Shown here piece after piece: positions 28,350 through 40,848 of a stretch of DNA of 64,000 nt (position 1 is the first letter of the stretch; the number at the start of each line of letters is the position of its first letter). A program made the position numbers and the translations under genes. The notes beneath the pieces are model-generated. The model made no database searches and was not told the origin of the DNA. It saw only the letters and a program-made list of their open reading frames with translations. The stretch is from Aliicoccus persicus (GTDB lineage: Bacteria > Bacillota > Bacilli > Staphylococcales > Salinicoccaceae), in the NCBI RefSeq assembly GCF_900110815.1, contig NZ_FOIT01000001.1, forward strand, positions 479,910 through 543,909, given 5' to 3'.

Positions 28350-28445
28350 TTCTGTAATGTCTAGCTCTTCTGTTTCTGTATCTGCGTAAATTAAATAACC
28401 AATTACGACTGTAATCATAATAGATGCAATCATTAAGAAAACCAT
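28347..28445 (-). CDS. Very small single-helix membrane protein (32 residues)
   Basis: Not recognised. The 32 codons from the ATG at 28445 give MVFLMIASI, a hydrophobic helix of about 20 residues, and an acidic C-terminal tail (ADTETEELDITE). Support for translation is good for such a short frame: GGAGG sits 9 nt before the ATG, it begins 15 bp after the mtnN stop, and an intrinsic terminator starts at its stop codon. It looks like a one-pass membrane peptide, N-terminus out or in undetermined. It could be a regulator or accessory subunit of a transporter, but nothing in the sequence tells which. Confidence 0.6.
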   Translation of the reverse strand: MVFLMIASIMITVVIGYLIYADTETEELDITE

Positions 28446-28460
28446 ATATAGATTCCTCCG

Positions 28461-29162
28461 TTACATTTGATTCAATAATAATTTTACAACGTTAGACGAG
28501 TTAATACAAGCGATCTCGAGAAACTCATCGTATTTCATTTCAGCACGATCATTCGCATCATCCGATATCGAACGGATAATAATGAACGGTACGTCAAACT
28601 GATAACAGACTTGCGCAATCGGTGCAGATTCCATATCAACGGAAAGTGAATCACTAAATTTTTCGACGATAGATGCCTTCATCTCAACATCACCTATAAA
28701 TGAGTCACCACTGACGATAAGTCCTTTTTTCATCTTTACATCTACATGGTTGTCGATGATTTGAGTCACTTTATCGAGGAGCTCAATATCCGTTTTATAA
28801 CTGAGTGGCATACCGGGAACTTGACCATATTGATAGTTGAAGTTCACCGCATCGACGTCATGATGAATCACATGACTGCTTACAACTATGTCTGTCACAC
28901 TCACTTCAGCATGTAAGCTACCTGCAACACCCGTATTAATCACATAATCCACATTAAAGTGATGGATTAACAATGTCGTGATTATACTTGCGTTCACTTT
29001 ACCGATACCAGACTCTACTAAGACAATCGATTGATTATTCAGCATACCTTCATAAAATGACGCATGTGCAATTTTCGTTTCACGCGTAACTTTCATATCT
29101 CCAAGAAGTATTTCTACTTCTGGTGCCATCGCACCGATGATTCCTATCGTTTTCTTAGTCAA
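28461..29162 (-). CDS. mtnN: 5'-methylthioadenosine/S-adenosylhomocysteine nucleosidase
   Basis: Cleaves adenine from methylthioadenosine and S-adenosylhomocysteine in methionine salvage and the activated methyl cycle. The 233 residues fit the MTAN/Pfs family: [12 protein letters not shown] at the N-terminus, GVAGSL, the [11 protein letters not shown] active-site motif (catalytic Glu) and SDDAN near the end. The apparent start is a TTG at 29162, overlapping greA by 8 bp, with no strong Shine-Dalgarno, so coupling is likely. The many SAM-dependent enzymes nearby make a demand for SAH removal plausible. Confidence 0.94.
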   Translation of the reverse strand: MTKKTIGIIGAMAPEVEILLGDMKVTRETKIAHASFYEGMLNNQSIVLVESGIGKVNASIITTLLIHHFNVDYVINTGVAGSLHAEVSVTDIVVSSHVIHHDVDAVNFNYQYGQVPGMPLSYKTDIELLDKVTQIIDNHVDVKMKKGLIVSGDSFIGDVEMKASIVEKFSDSLSVDMESAPIAQVCYQFDVPFIIIRSISDDANDRAEMKYDEFLEIACINSSNVVKLLLNQM

Positions 29163-29631
29163 TGCTTACGATTTTCACTTTCATATCATTACCATTTGGT
29201 AGCGGCACAGTTACTGTATCGTTTAGTTTTTTACCCATCAAAGCTTTTGCAATTGGTGATTCATTTGAAATCTTACCCTCAAATGGATCCGCTTCAGCAG
29301 AACCAACAATTGTGTAAACTTCTTTGTCTCCGTCTGGAATCTCTTCAAAAGTAACTGTTTTACCGATATTTACTGAGTTATTATCGCCATTTTCTGTAAT
29401 GATTTTTGCATGACGAATCATATCTTCAATTTTAGAAATTTCCTGTTCAACGAAACCTTGCTCGTCTTTTGCTGCATCGTACTCAGAGTTCTCAGATAAG
29501 TCACCGAAACTTCTCGCAACTTTGATCTTTTCTACGACTTCTGGTCGCTTAATCGTTTTTAAATACTCTAACTCTTCTTCTAACTTGTTAAATCCTTCTT
29601 GCGTCATTGGAAATTCTTTAGTGTTGTTCAT
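29155..29631 (-). CDS. greA: Transcription elongation factor GreA
   Basis: Rescues backtracked RNA polymerase by stimulating transcript cleavage. The 158 residues comprise the N-terminal coiled-coil with the [16 protein letters not shown] and [15 protein letters not shown] signatures (acidic tip) and the C-terminal FKBP-like domain. AGGAG precedes the ATG. It follows trmR by 17 bp and overlaps mtnN. Confidence 0.97.
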   Translation of the reverse strand: MNNTKEFPMTQEGFNKLEEELEYLKTIKRPEVVEKIKVARSFGDLSENSEYDAAKDEQGFVEQEISKIEDMIRHAKIITENGDNNSVNIGKTVTFEEIPDGDKEVYTIVGSAEADPFEGKISNESPIAKALMGKKLNDTVTVPLPNGNDMKVKIVSID

Positions 29632-29648
29632 AATCCTATCTCCTTAAA

Positions 29649-30263
29649 TTATCTACTTATAATTAAAAGTCCATCCCCCACTGGTAAAAATGACGCGTGG
29701 AATTCGGACGTTGCAACAAATTGATTAAATGCATCTACTTTTTTAACCATTTTGTTTAAGTTTTTGTTGGTGATTTCATCTTCAATTACCAGTCCGCGCG
29801 CGAGTATATTATCGACAATAATTATTCCAGATTCATCTAGTAATGGTTCAAACTTCTCAAAGAAAAATTGATTGTTTGCTTTAGAAGCATCAATAAATAA
29901 CATGTCAAAATGACCGAGCGCATCAGGATCGATTTCTTTTGCATCCATACATATTGCATTGACACGGGATAGGGCCCCATGTGTCTTAAAGTTTTCTACA
30001 GCAATATCATGCAGTGTTTTATCTTTTTCAATTGTTGTTAAATGTATATCATCAGCCACACTTAGCATGTGGAGTCCACTGTAGCCAATTGCTGTGCCTA
30101 TTTCTAAAATTCTCTTGCGATTCATTAGACGCAATTGATGTTTTAGCACATTTAGAGAATCGGCATCAATAATCGGTACCTTGTGCTCTTGTGCATAGTC
30201 AAACACACTTGGAAACATTTCATTCTGTTCGTTTAATTTTGCACAATAATTTAAAATTGACAA
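29649..30263 (-). CDS. trmR: tRNA 5-hydroxyuridine methyltransferase TrmR (O-methyltransferase family 3)
   Basis: SAM-dependent O-methyltransferase. The Bacillus homologue YrrM/TrmR methylates ho5U34 to mo5U34 in tRNA. About 205 residues, with motif I EIGTAIGYSG, DMLFIDAS and VDNILARG (metal-binding region). The start is uncertain: a GTG at 30272 has no ribosome site, while TTG at 30263 has AGGTGA 5 nt upstream and is preferred. In Bacillus the peptidase U32 pair (trhP1/trhP2) and udk lie between this gene and greA; here they are absent and greA follows directly. Confidence 0.9.
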   Translation of the reverse strand: MSILNYCAKLNEQNEMFPSVFDYAQEHKVPIIDADSLNVLKHQLRLMNRKRILEIGTAIGYSGLHMLSVADDIHLTTIEKDKTLHDIAVENFKTHGALSRVNAICMDAKEIDPDALGHFDMLFIDASKANNQFFFEKFEPLLDESGIIIVDNILARGLVIEDEITNKNLNKMVKKVDAFNQFVATSEFHASFLPVGDGLLIISR

Positions 30264-30285
30264 CTCAATCACCTATACAAAAAAT

Positions 30286-30313
30286 ACAACTGATAACAAT
30301 AGTTATCAGTTGT
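30286..30313 (-). terminator. Intrinsic terminator of mltG
   Basis: Perfect 12-bp inverted repeat (ACAACTGATAAC / GTTATCAGTTGT, 4-nt loop) followed on the minus strand by ATTTTTTG. It lies between mltG and trmR. Confidence 0.9.
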
Positions 30314-30368
30314 TTCAATCATTAAAAAGTATATTAACATAAGTAAGCATCTTTTAAAAGAGTTTTTA

Positions 30369-31490
30369 CTAATCAATATATAGCGCGCGGTTTTCTAAGT
30401 GTTGTTCGTACGTTTCAGCGAAGTGGTTGACCCCATCAGAATCTGCTAAGAAGTAATAGTAATCCGTATTTGACGGATTCATTGTACTTTGAATCGATTC
30501 AACACCTGGGTTTGAAATCGGTCCTGGCGGTAATCCTGTATTCTGATACGTATTATATGGATCATCGACTTCTAAGTCTTCATAAAGGACTTGATCTCTA
30601 TGTTCTCCGAGTGCATATAAAACAGTTGGGTCCGTTTGTAATGGCATGCTCGGATTAAGTGCCATACGGTTAATAAATACACTTGCAATTTGAGAGCGGT
30701 CAGCAAGCGATGTTGCTTCACGTTCAATGATCGATGCTAATGTTAAGAATTCATGGAATGAACGCTCCTCACTCTGTCCATCAATTGTTAACGTATACGT
30801 ATTGCTTGATGCAAAGATAGAGAAACTGTTGTTATATGTTGCATCTAACATTTGACGAATCAATGTGTCAGCAGAAGGATCTTCTTCTACGACGTCATAT
30901 GTTGCAGGGAATAAGTACCCTTCTAACGGGAATTTTACATTTTCATCTAAAATTTCTGTCGTTAACATGTCTGGATAATCATCAATCAATTCCATCAGAT
31001 ACTCTTCATCTTCTGTTTGCTCAATAAATTCAGACGCTGTCATTGGCAATTCATTTGCCCACGTATCTGCAATCTGTTCAAGCGTGAAACCTTCAGGTAT
31101 CGTCACTCTAAATAATACCTCTTCATAAACCGTACCTGTAGATATCGTTTGTGCGATTGTTTCAAAATCCATCGATGGTGATAATTCATACTCTCCTGCT
31201 TGATAATCCGAATAGTTATTTAACTGTAAGAAATACTTGAAGAAAAACCCATTCGAGATTATACCAGCATCTTCCAATTGGTCTGCGAGAACAGCTCTTT
31301 CTGTACCTACTTCTATTACTACTGTTTGTGTTTCTGTATCATTCACATCAACCGGACTTGTTTGATTTACAAAATATATGTAAGCAAAAATCGCAAGTGC
31401 GACCATCACGACGACTATAATACCAATCACAAACAATGATAAGTATGAAGACACATTTTTTGAGAACTTAATGTCATCTTGTCTACTCAT
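30369..31490 (-). CDS. mltG: Endolytic transglycosylase MltG
   Basis: Membrane-anchored lytic transglycosylase that cuts nascent peptidoglycan strands and sets glycan length. In 373 residues there is one transmembrane helix (about 18-40), a LysM-like part, and the YceG catalytic domain with the ASIIEREA motif, whose Glu is the catalytic residue. GGAG precedes the ATG. It is encoded after yrzB, separated by a terminator, and has its own terminator downstream. Confidence 0.93.
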   Translation of the reverse strand: MSRQDDIKFSKNVSSYLSLFVIGIIVVVMVALAIFAYIYFVNQTSPVDVNDTETQTVVIEVGTERAVLADQLEDAGIISNGFFFKYFLQLNNYSDYQAGEYELSPSMDFETIAQTISTGTVYEEVLFRVTIPEGFTLEQIADTWANELPMTASEFIEQTEDEEYLMELIDDYPDMLTTEILDENVKFPLEGYLFPATYDVVEEDPSADTLIRQMLDATYNNSFSIFASSNTYTLTIDGQSEERSFHEFLTLASIIEREATSLADRSQIASVFINRMALNPSMPLQTDPTVLYALGEHRDQVLYEDLEVDDPYNTYQNTGLPPGPISNPGVESIQSTMNPSNTDYYYFLADSDGVNHFAETYEQHLENRALYID

Positions 31491-31509
31491 TCATTACTCC
31501 ATTCCTAAA

Positions 31510-31533
31510 AATAGCCTCCTAGCGGAAGCTATT
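31510..31533 (-). terminator. Intrinsic terminator of the alaS-ireB-ruvX-yrzB operon
   Basis: Minus strand: 10-pair stem AATAGCTTCC/GGAGGCTATT (one G-U), loop GCTA, followed by five T. Located just after the yrzB stop. Confidence 0.85.
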
Positions 31534-31546
31534 CTTAATTTCTATA

Positions 31547-31843
31547 TTATTCTTCAGGCTCGTCCATCTGAGTATTAACAATCTCTTCAATCATATCCCA
31601 CTCTTCATCTGTTTCGACTGGTAATAGCTGACCTTCTTCATCATCCGTACTAATCATTGGGATGAGTTCGATGTCGCCATCTTCATCAGAAAAGTTCGAT
31701 TCTTCCGCAAGTATTAAATACTCTTTTTTAAACTCAGGATGGTAAAATTGTAACAACTTACGGTAGAGTACCTCGTTACCTTCATTATCGTAGAGTGTCA
31801 ATACTTCTTCATCATTGTTGAATTCTAATTCTTCATTTGTCAT
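31547..31843 (-). CDS. yrzB: DUF1292 family protein YrzB
   Basis: Small acidic protein of the DUF1292 family, 98 residues, about one third Asp and Glu. The conserved [19 protein letters not shown] and YLILAEE stretches are present. Function is unknown. It overlaps ruvX by 11 bp and ends the alaS-ireB-ruvX-yrzB operon, the same linkage as in Bacillus and Staphylococcus. Confidence 0.9.
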   Translation of the reverse strand: MTNEELEFNNDEEVLTLYDNEGNEVLYRKLLQFYHPEFKKEYLILAEESNFSDEDGDIELIPMISTDDEEGQLLPVETDEEWDMIEEIVNTQMDEPEE

Positions 31844-32276
31844 GTTGAATCTCCTTTTTTGGTTGGTCTAAATAACCTTGTAAAATAAACACAGCCGCCA
31901 TCTTATCGATGACTTGTTTGCGTTTTTTGCGAGAAATATCGCCTTCAAGCAGCACACGTTCTGCTGCAACTGTACTGAGTCGTTCATCCCACAATGTTAT
32001 TTTAACACTTGGAAGCTCAGCTTCAAGCATTTTACTAAAATCTATAGAACGCTGTCCACTCTCACCAATCGAGTTGTTCATATGTTTAGGTAATCCAACA
32101 ACAATTTCACTCACAATATGTTCATCGACAAGTTGTTTAATCGCATCGATGCCATAGTCGTTACTTTGCACATCAATCTTAATCGTCGTTAAGCCTTGTG
32201 CCGTCCATCCATATAAATCACTAAGTGCGACACCGAGCGTTTTTGTACCGAGGTCCAAACCTAATACTCTAGTCAT
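31833..32276 (-). CDS. ruvX: Holliday junction resolvase RuvX / pre-16S rRNA nuclease YqgF
   Basis: RNase H-fold nuclease family; in Escherichia coli the homologue matures the 16S rRNA 5' end. From the ATG at 32276 it has 147 residues. Motifs are [10 protein letters not shown] (first Asp), [22 protein letters not shown] and the [12 protein letters not shown] end. A TTG five codons upstream (32291) is open but has no ribosome site. It overlaps ireB by 8 bp. Confidence 0.94.
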   Translation of the reverse strand: MTRVLGLDLGTKTLGVALSDLYGWTAQGLTTIKIDVQSNDYGIDAIKQLVDEHIVSEIVVGLPKHMNNSIGESGQRSIDFSKMLEAELPSVKITLWDERLSTVAAERVLLEGDISRKKRKQVIDKMAAVFILQGYLDQPKKEIQHDK

Positions 32277-32532
32277 TGATAACCTGTTCAATATATGTGC
32301 GAACTAATACTTCCATGATTTCATCGCGATCCACATGACGAATTAAATTCCTCGCTTCATTGTGTCTCGGTATATAAGCTGGGTCTCCACTCTGTAAATA
32401 ACCAACGATTTGGTTGATCGGGTTATAACCGCGCTCGTTTAATGTGTGATAAACTTTCGAAAGAATTTGGTTGATATCTTCAACTGTCAGTTCCTCAACA
32501 TCAAACTGTCTCGTCTCATCAATATGATTCAC
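32269..32532 (-). CDS. ireB: IreB family regulatory phosphoprotein (DUF965, YrzL)
   Basis: Small protein regulated by the Ser/Thr kinase IreK/PrkC in enterococci and linked to cell-wall stress and cephalosporin resistance. The family core [26 protein letters not shown] is conserved. An ATG at 32553 is open, but the better start is the GTG at 32532, preceded by AGAGG with 8-nt spacing. It gives 87 residues, close to the usual 89, and puts Thr7 (HIDETRQF) where IreB is phosphorylated. Operon alaS-ireB-ruvX-yrzB. Confidence 0.93.
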   Translation of the reverse strand: MNHIDETRQFDVEELTVEDINQILSKVYHTLNERGYNPINQIVGYLQSGDPAYIPRHNEARNLIRHVDRDEIMEVLVRTYIEQVIND

Positions 32533-32579
32533 AATATACACCTCTATTCGCATTAAGCTTTCACATCATTATAGCACTA

Positions 32580-35219
32580 CTACTCGCCCTTTTGCGAATA
32601 TTTTATATGGTTTCTTGCATTATTAATCGCATCTGGAACCTTATCGATATCCGTTCCACCACCTTGAGCCATATCCGGACGACCGCCACCTTTTCCACCA
32701 AGTGCTTCAGCCATCGTTTTAATGATATCTCCGGCTTTTACAGTATTTGTCAATGACTTCGGTACAGTCACGATCATACTGACTTTGTCATCCACTACTG
32801 ACACGAGTGCAATCACTGATGATTGATACTTAGATTTAATATCATCCATCATCTCTCTTAAATCTTTTGCAGAGACACCATCCACTGTCACTGGTAAGAA
32901 CTGAATGTTCTCGATTTCTTCAATTGAATCACCGATATTGCTGTTATTCATATTTTGTAAGCCTTGTTTTAACTGCTTCACTTCTTGCTCTAATGTTTTT
33001 TTATCTTTGTTAAGCTGTTCAATGCGCTTCAGTACATTTTCTTCTCTAACATTTAATTTATCTGCAACTTCATTCAGTTTCGTTTCTTTTTCCTGATAAT
33101 ATTGAACTGCTTTTTGACTCGTTACAGCTTCAATACGTCTGATGCCCGCACCGATACCAGATTCGGAAAGTATTTTAAACAAACCGATTTCAGCAGTGTT
33201 TGATACGTGGATACCACCACACAGCTCAATTGAATATGTGTCGATATCAACCACGCGTACAACGTCGCCGTACTTCTCACCAAACAGTGCCATCGCACCT
33301 TTTTCTTTCGCTTGATCAATTGTCATTTCTTCAATGACAACATTTAAATTATCAAAGATTTTCTCATTGACGATTGACTCTATCGTTTTGAGTTCTTCTT
33401 GGCTCAGTCCTGACAGATGTGAAAAGTCAAAGCGCAAGCGGTCTTTCTCAACAAGTGATCCCGCCTGATTGACATGTGATCCAAGTACATCTTTTAATGC
33501 TTGGTGAAGCAGATGTGTTGCAGTATGGTTCTTCGTAATATTTTTACGTGCATCCGCTTCAACAGTCAATTCGTATGTGTCTCCAACAGAAAGTGTGCCC
33601 GCTTTAATTTGACCGACATGTACATGCTGATTGTGAGGTGCTTTGTAGACACGGTTTACTTCAAATGTACCAGATTTACTTTGGATAATCCCTTTATCTG
33701 CGACTTGTCCACCACTCGTTGCATAAAATGGTGTTTGATCAAAAATCAGTTCAATTTCATCTTCACCATCAAATGATTGATGTGTTTGATCATTGTGAAC
33801 GATGTGTAATAACTTTCCAGTCGATTGCGTTGTTCCATAACCAACAAACGTCGATTGATCCGTAATGTTCGACAATGTTTCTGACTGCACTTGCATCGAT
33901 TCAGATGATTTACGCGATTTTCTCGCACGTTCGCGCTGCTCTTCCATCGCCAATTTAAATCCAGTTTCATCCACAGTTAAGCCGTCAGCCTCTGCATATT
34001 CAACTGTGAGTTCATACGGAAAACCGTACGTATCATAGAGCATGAATGCATCTTTACCACCAATCACACCATTTCCGACTTCTGCTCGTGACTTAATCTC
34101 TTCGTAAATCTTTAGCCCTTCATCAAGCGTCGATAAAAATCGCTCTTCTTCTTTTCGAATGACCTCTTTAACAAAATCAGATTTCTCACTGACAACAGGA
34201 TAAAATTCTTTCATATTTTCAGCAACGACATCGACGAGCTTATACATGAATGATTCATTTAATCCAAGGTCTTTACTGAATCTCACTGCACGACGAATCA
34301 GGCGTCTTAATACGTAACCGCGTCCCTCATTTGATGGCAGTGCACCATCAGCAATTGCGAATGACACCGTACGAATATGGTCACTGATTACTTTAAATGC
34401 AGTGTCGTGTACTTTATTCTCATCATATTTCTGCTCGCTTAATTGTTCCAATTCACGAATAATCGGCATAAATAAATCGGTGTCAAAGTTCGTTCTAACA
34501 TCTTGAATAACACTCGTTACACGTTCAAGTCCCATACCCGTATCTATATTTTTCTTTGGCAGTGGTGTATATGTACCATCAGAGTTATGGTTAAACTCAC
34601 TAAATACTAGGTTCCAAATCTCTAAATAGCGCTCGTTCTCCCCACCCGGATACATCTCTTCTTCTGGATCTTCAGTACCATATGAAGGTCCACGATCATA
34701 GAATATTTCACTATTTGGTCCACATGGTCCTTCACCGATATCCCAGAAGTTACCTTCAATTCTAATGATGCGTTCTGGAGATAATCCAATGACATCTTGC
34801 CAAATTTGGTATGCTTCTTCATCTTCTGGATGAATCGTTACATAGAGTAAATCCGGATCAAATCCAATCCATTTTTCACTCGTGAGAAATTCCCAAGCAT
34901 ATTCAATCGATTCTTTTTTGAAATAGTCACCGATGGAAAAGTTTCCTAACATCTCAAAAAATGTATGATGTCGTGCAGTAAATCCAACATTTTCAATGTC
35001 GTTTGTACGAATTGATTTTTGCGCGTTGACAATTTTCGGATTGTTCGGAATGACACGCCCATCGAAGTATTTCTTAAGCGTTGCGACACCTGAGTTGATC
35101 CATAGCAATGAATCATCATCGATTGGAACGAGTGGTGCACTCGGCTCTACCATGTGATCTTTCTCTTTAAAGTAGTCTAAAAATAAACCTCTTATTTCAT
35201 TACCTGTTAACTGTTTCAT
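32580..35219 (-). CDS. alaS: Alanyl-tRNA synthetase
   Basis: Class II synthetase charging tRNA-Ala. The 879 residues have the aminoacylation domain ([16 protein letters not shown] motif 2 region), the editing domain with metal ligands HTATHLLH and CGGIH, a coiled-coil and the C-terminal DHHA1 domain with [23 protein letters not shown] precedes the ATG. A T-box leader directly upstream places the operon under control of uncharged tRNA-Ala. Confidence 0.98.
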   Translation of the reverse strand: MKQLTGNEIRGLFLDYFKEKDHMVEPSAPLVPIDDDSLLWINSGVATLKKYFDGRVIPNNPKIVNAQKSIRTNDIENVGFTARHHTFFEMLGNFSIGDYFKKESIEYAWEFLTSEKWIGFDPDLLYVTIHPEDEEAYQIWQDVIGLSPERIIRIEGNFWDIGEGPCGPNSEIFYDRGPSYGTEDPEEEMYPGGENERYLEIWNLVFSEFNHNSDGTYTPLPKKNIDTGMGLERVTSVIQDVRTNFDTDLFMPIIRELEQLSEQKYDENKVHDTAFKVISDHIRTVSFAIADGALPSNEGRGYVLRRLIRRAVRFSKDLGLNESFMYKLVDVVAENMKEFYPVVSEKSDFVKEVIRKEEERFLSTLDEGLKIYEEIKSRAEVGNGVIGGKDAFMLYDTYGFPYELTVEYAEADGLTVDETGFKLAMEEQRERARKSRKSSESMQVQSETLSNITDQSTFVGYGTTQSTGKLLHIVHNDQTHQSFDGEDEIELIFDQTPFYATSGGQVADKGIIQSKSGTFEVNRVYKAPHNQHVHVGQIKAGTLSVGDTYELTVEADARKNITKNHTATHLLHQALKDVLGSHVNQAGSLVEKDRLRFDFSHLSGLSQEELKTIESIVNEKIFDNLNVVIEEMTIDQAKEKGAMALFGEKYGDVVRVVDIDTYSIELCGGIHVSNTAEIGLFKILSESGIGAGIRRIEAVTSQKAVQYYQEKETKLNEVADKLNVREENVLKRIEQLNKDKKTLEQEVKQLKQGLQNMNNSNIGDSIEEIENIQFLPVTVDGVSAKDLREMMDDIKSKYQSSVIALVSVVDDKVSMIVTVPKSLTNTVKAGDIIKTMAEALGGKGGGRPDMAQGGGTDIDKVPDAINNARNHIKYSQKGE

Positions 35220-35242
35220 TTGCTCACCTCATTAAAATTTGT

Positions 35243-35433
35243 ACAAAAAAAGCCCCTTTCGAAAAGAAAGGGACGAAATTATTCCGCGGTACCACCCAAG
35301 TTATACAAAGTATCACTTTAACATATTCTTTCTAACTATTGAGTAGCACGCATATACGAATCTCATTGTTCACACCAACCACAATGTCTCTTTAAATATT
35401 CAATATGTACGTTTGTCTCATAGCACATTATAC
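35243..35433 (-). promoter_or_regulatory. T-box leader riboswitch of alaS
   Basis: The minus-strand leader has the T-box core GGGTGGTACCGCGG (35298-35284) and a terminator stem CCCTTTC/GAAAGGG with a T7 tail (35272-35244). A Stem I-like segment with a GTGGTTGGTG apical region flanked by ATTGT/ACAAT arms lies further upstream. The candidate Ala specifier GCT is at 35347-35345, followed by A. Uncharged tRNA-Ala should stabilise the antiterminator and switch on alaS-ireB-ruvX-yrzB. The core and terminator are certain; the specifier assignment is inferred. Confidence 0.92.
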
Positions 35434-37812
35434 ATTTTCATTATATGAATCTGATTCAACACTGTCAATAAAATCATAAGGAGAAATACCTTCCATGCCA
35501 ATGAGTGCTGGAATCGTATGAATATTTTCCTTCGTTAAATGTTCCGGTAATCCATCACTCGTCTCTTCATCTGCTAGCGTTAAATAATCCATCAGTGACG
35601 TGTGACGAACGGGCACATGTTTGGAGAGTGCATTGTAAAATGCTTGACTATCACCACAGAGTACAAGCGACTCTTTCGCGCGTGTAATGCCTGTGTATAT
35701 AATATTTTTATATAACATCGAATGATAAGCAGAAACGACTGGCATGATGACAATGGAATACTCACTGCCCTGTGCTTTATGAATACTCGTACAATACGCA
35801 TGAGCAAGCTCAATCATTTCTTTTCTTTCGTATGAAATGAGCTGCCCTTCAAAATCAACAGTGATGACGTCACCTTCTGTTAAGTGAACATCTTTCAGTT
35901 TGATCTCTTTAATAATCCCGGCATCTCCATTGAACACATTGTCTTCAAGTCGATTGACAAGCTGCAATACTTTATCGCCTTCACGGAATATCACGTCAGA
36001 AAACTCAAGTTCATACTTATCATCGTCTTTTGGATTTAATATTTCTTGCAACACTTTGTTTAAGTTATTGATACCCGCAGCACCTCTATAAATCGGTGCC
36101 AACACTTGAATATCTCGCATCGTATATCCCTTTTTAACAGCGCGCATCGTGATTTCGTGCACATAGTTTGGGATGTTACTGATTGAGGACGGCAAGAATG
36201 AAACATTGTTCATCTTTTGTGACAGGTCAACAGGTACTTCATTGTTAATCGCATGGGCAAGTTTTACGATACCAGACCCTTCGCCTTGACGATACACTTC
36301 AGTTAGTTCAGTCAGTGCGAGTGCGTTCGAATGAATGAGATCATAGTACACATTTCCAGGTCCGACTGATGGTAACTGGTCTTTATCTCCAACAAAAATA
36401 ATTGAAGTATGGTACGAAATATTGCGCATCAGCTGATAAAAGAGCCACATATCCACCATGGACATCTCATCGATGATGACGACATCCGCTTCAATTTCAT
36501 TGAATACATCTGCCCATTCTTCCTCTTCCATATCACGCCCCCAACCAATCGAACGGTGGATCGTCGTTCCTCGGAGTCCAGTCAAATCACTGAGTCGTTT
36601 TGCTGCACGTCCAGTCGGTGCAAGCAGTTTAATCGGATAATCATCTGGATCGTATTCTTCGACGTCTTCATAGTGATTCAGTCGAGAGAATGCTTCAATG
36701 ACCCCTCTGACAAGCGTCGTCTTTCCAGTTCCGGGACCACCTGTAATAATAGAAACCCGTTCAGTCAGCGCATTTTGAATGGCTTCTTTTTGAAGTTGAT
36801 TATATGTAATACCAATGTCAGACTCAATTTCAGCGATTGTTTCATTAATGTCTTTTTCTGTAAAATCTGTATCGAGTGGATTAGATTTCATATCTAAGAG
36901 CTGCTCTGCTGCTTTTTTTTCAGAGAAATATAATGATGGGATATACACACGATTGTCTTTTTTTACGAGTTGTTCATCTAGCATCATTGCGTCTACCGCT
37001 TCTTCAATGTCATCCTCAGTAAACCACTGTTGTGATGAATTAAGCAGGTGCATGACCGCACCTGAGAGTTGAATCATATCGATATATGTATGCCCCTCAC
37101 TCATGACATATTCATCGATCGTATGCGTAATACCGGCGTGCAGACGCTCAATAGAATCTGCAGGCAAACCATTCTTCTGGGCAATAAAATCAGCTTTCTT
37201 AAAACCGATACCTCGGATATCTTTCACCATTCTATACGGATCAGTATCCAACATGTTTTGTGTTTTCGGTCCATAGGTTGCCATAATTTTAACGGCTAAA
37301 CGACTACCGAATCCTAAACTATTTAGCGTAAGCAACACATTTTCACTTTCATAATTCTCCACAATATGCGAATGAATCATGTTAATTTTACTCTTTGGTA
37401 ACCCTTTAATATCTTTTAACACATTGATGTCATCTGCAATTTTTTCAATCGCATTGACACCGAGTTCATTGGCGATATTCGTTGCAGTCTTTTTACCGAT
37501 GCCAGGGAAGTTATCTCCAGATAAGTATGAAATCACACTATTCAAAGTTTTAACGACGGTTTTTTTGTAGCGTTCACTTTTGAACTGTTCACCATATTTA
37601 GGGTGCGATGTGACTTCGCCTTCAAACTGATATGTTTCACCTTCAACGATTTCATGAAAAAAACCAGTCACGATTGTTTCATCTTGAAAATCTGTATTCG
37701 TTTCAGTGACGATGACGCGCATGACACCAAAATGATTATCCTGATTCATATAAATTACACGGTCAATTTCACCAATGATATACAATTGATCAAAAATCGT
37801 TGACTGGCTCAT
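35428..37812 (-). CDS. recD2: ATP-dependent RecD-like DNA helicase RecD2
   Basis: Superfamily 1B 5'-3' helicase found in bacteria lacking RecBCD, involved in recombination repair and replication stress. About 794 residues: N-terminal OB and helix-hairpin-helix region (FPGIGKKTA), Walker A GGPGTGKTTLV near residue 360, IIDEMSMVD, GDKDQLPSVGPG and the C-terminal AYCTSIHKAQGSE motif. Of two ATGs, 37812 has GGAG 8 nt upstream and is preferred to 37818. It follows the TPR gene, as yrrC follows yrrB in Bacillus. Confidence 0.95.
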   Translation of the reverse strand: MSQSTIFDQLYIIGEIDRVIYMNQDNHFGVMRVIVTETNTDFQDETIVTGFFHEIVEGETYQFEGEVTSHPKYGEQFKSERYKKTVVKTLNSVISYLSGDNFPGIGKKTATNIANELGVNAIEKIADDINVLKDIKGLPKSKINMIHSHIVENYESENVLLTLNSLGFGSRLAVKIMATYGPKTQNMLDTDPYRMVKDIRGIGFKKADFIAQKNGLPADSIERLHAGITHTIDEYVMSEGHTYIDMIQLSGAVMHLLNSSQQWFTEDDIEEAVDAMMLDEQLVKKDNRVYIPSLYFSEKKAAEQLLDMKSNPLDTDFTEKDINETIAEIESDIGITYNQLQKEAIQNALTERVSIITGGPGTGKTTLVRGVIEAFSRLNHYEDVEEYDPDDYPIKLLAPTGRAAKRLSDLTGLRGTTIHRSIGWGRDMEEEEWADVFNEIEADVVIIDEMSMVDMWLFYQLMRNISYHTSIIFVGDKDQLPSVGPGNVYYDLIHSNALALTELTEVYRQGEGSGIVKLAHAINNEVPVDLSQKMNNVSFLPSSISNIPNYVHEITMRAVKKGYTMRDIQVLAPIYRGAAGINNLNKVLQEILNPKDDDKYELEFSDVIFREGDKVLQLVNRLEDNVFNGDAGIIKEIKLKDVHLTEGDVITVDFEGQLISYERKEMIELAHAYCTSIHKAQGSEYSIVIMPVVSAYHSMLYKNIIYTGITRAKESLVLCGDSQAFYNALSKHVPVRHTSLMDYLTLADEETSDGLPEHLTKENIHTIPALIGMEGISPYDFIDSVESDSYNENV
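35440..35468 (-). promoter_or_regulatory. Consensus sigma-A promoter of alaS inside the recD2 3' end
   Basis: Minus strand: -35 TTGACA (35468-35463), 17-nt spacer, -10 TATAAT (35445-35440), an exact consensus promoter. It lies within the last codons of recD2, about 7 bp before the T-box leader begins. Confidence 0.85.
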
Positions 37813-37817
37813 ATTCA

Positions 37818-40719
<2,902 letters not shown>

Positions 40720-40848
40720 TACATTCATACCTCCAAATAAAATTCTAATCAAATTTTATCATCTTTAAATAAAAATTACACGTTAATCAGAATAATGGTA
40801 TCTTCACAAACGAACTTTTATAATTGATGAGGAATGGAGGCATTGTGA

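Noticed and set aside
36409-36897. 162-codon plus-strand frame opposite recD2
   Set aside because: Antisense shadow of a strongly conserved helicase region. No start signal.
40796-40824. Promoter for the luciferase-like gene
   Set aside because: A TATAAT is present at 40819-40824, but no acceptable -35 at 16-18 nt. Not listed as a feature.
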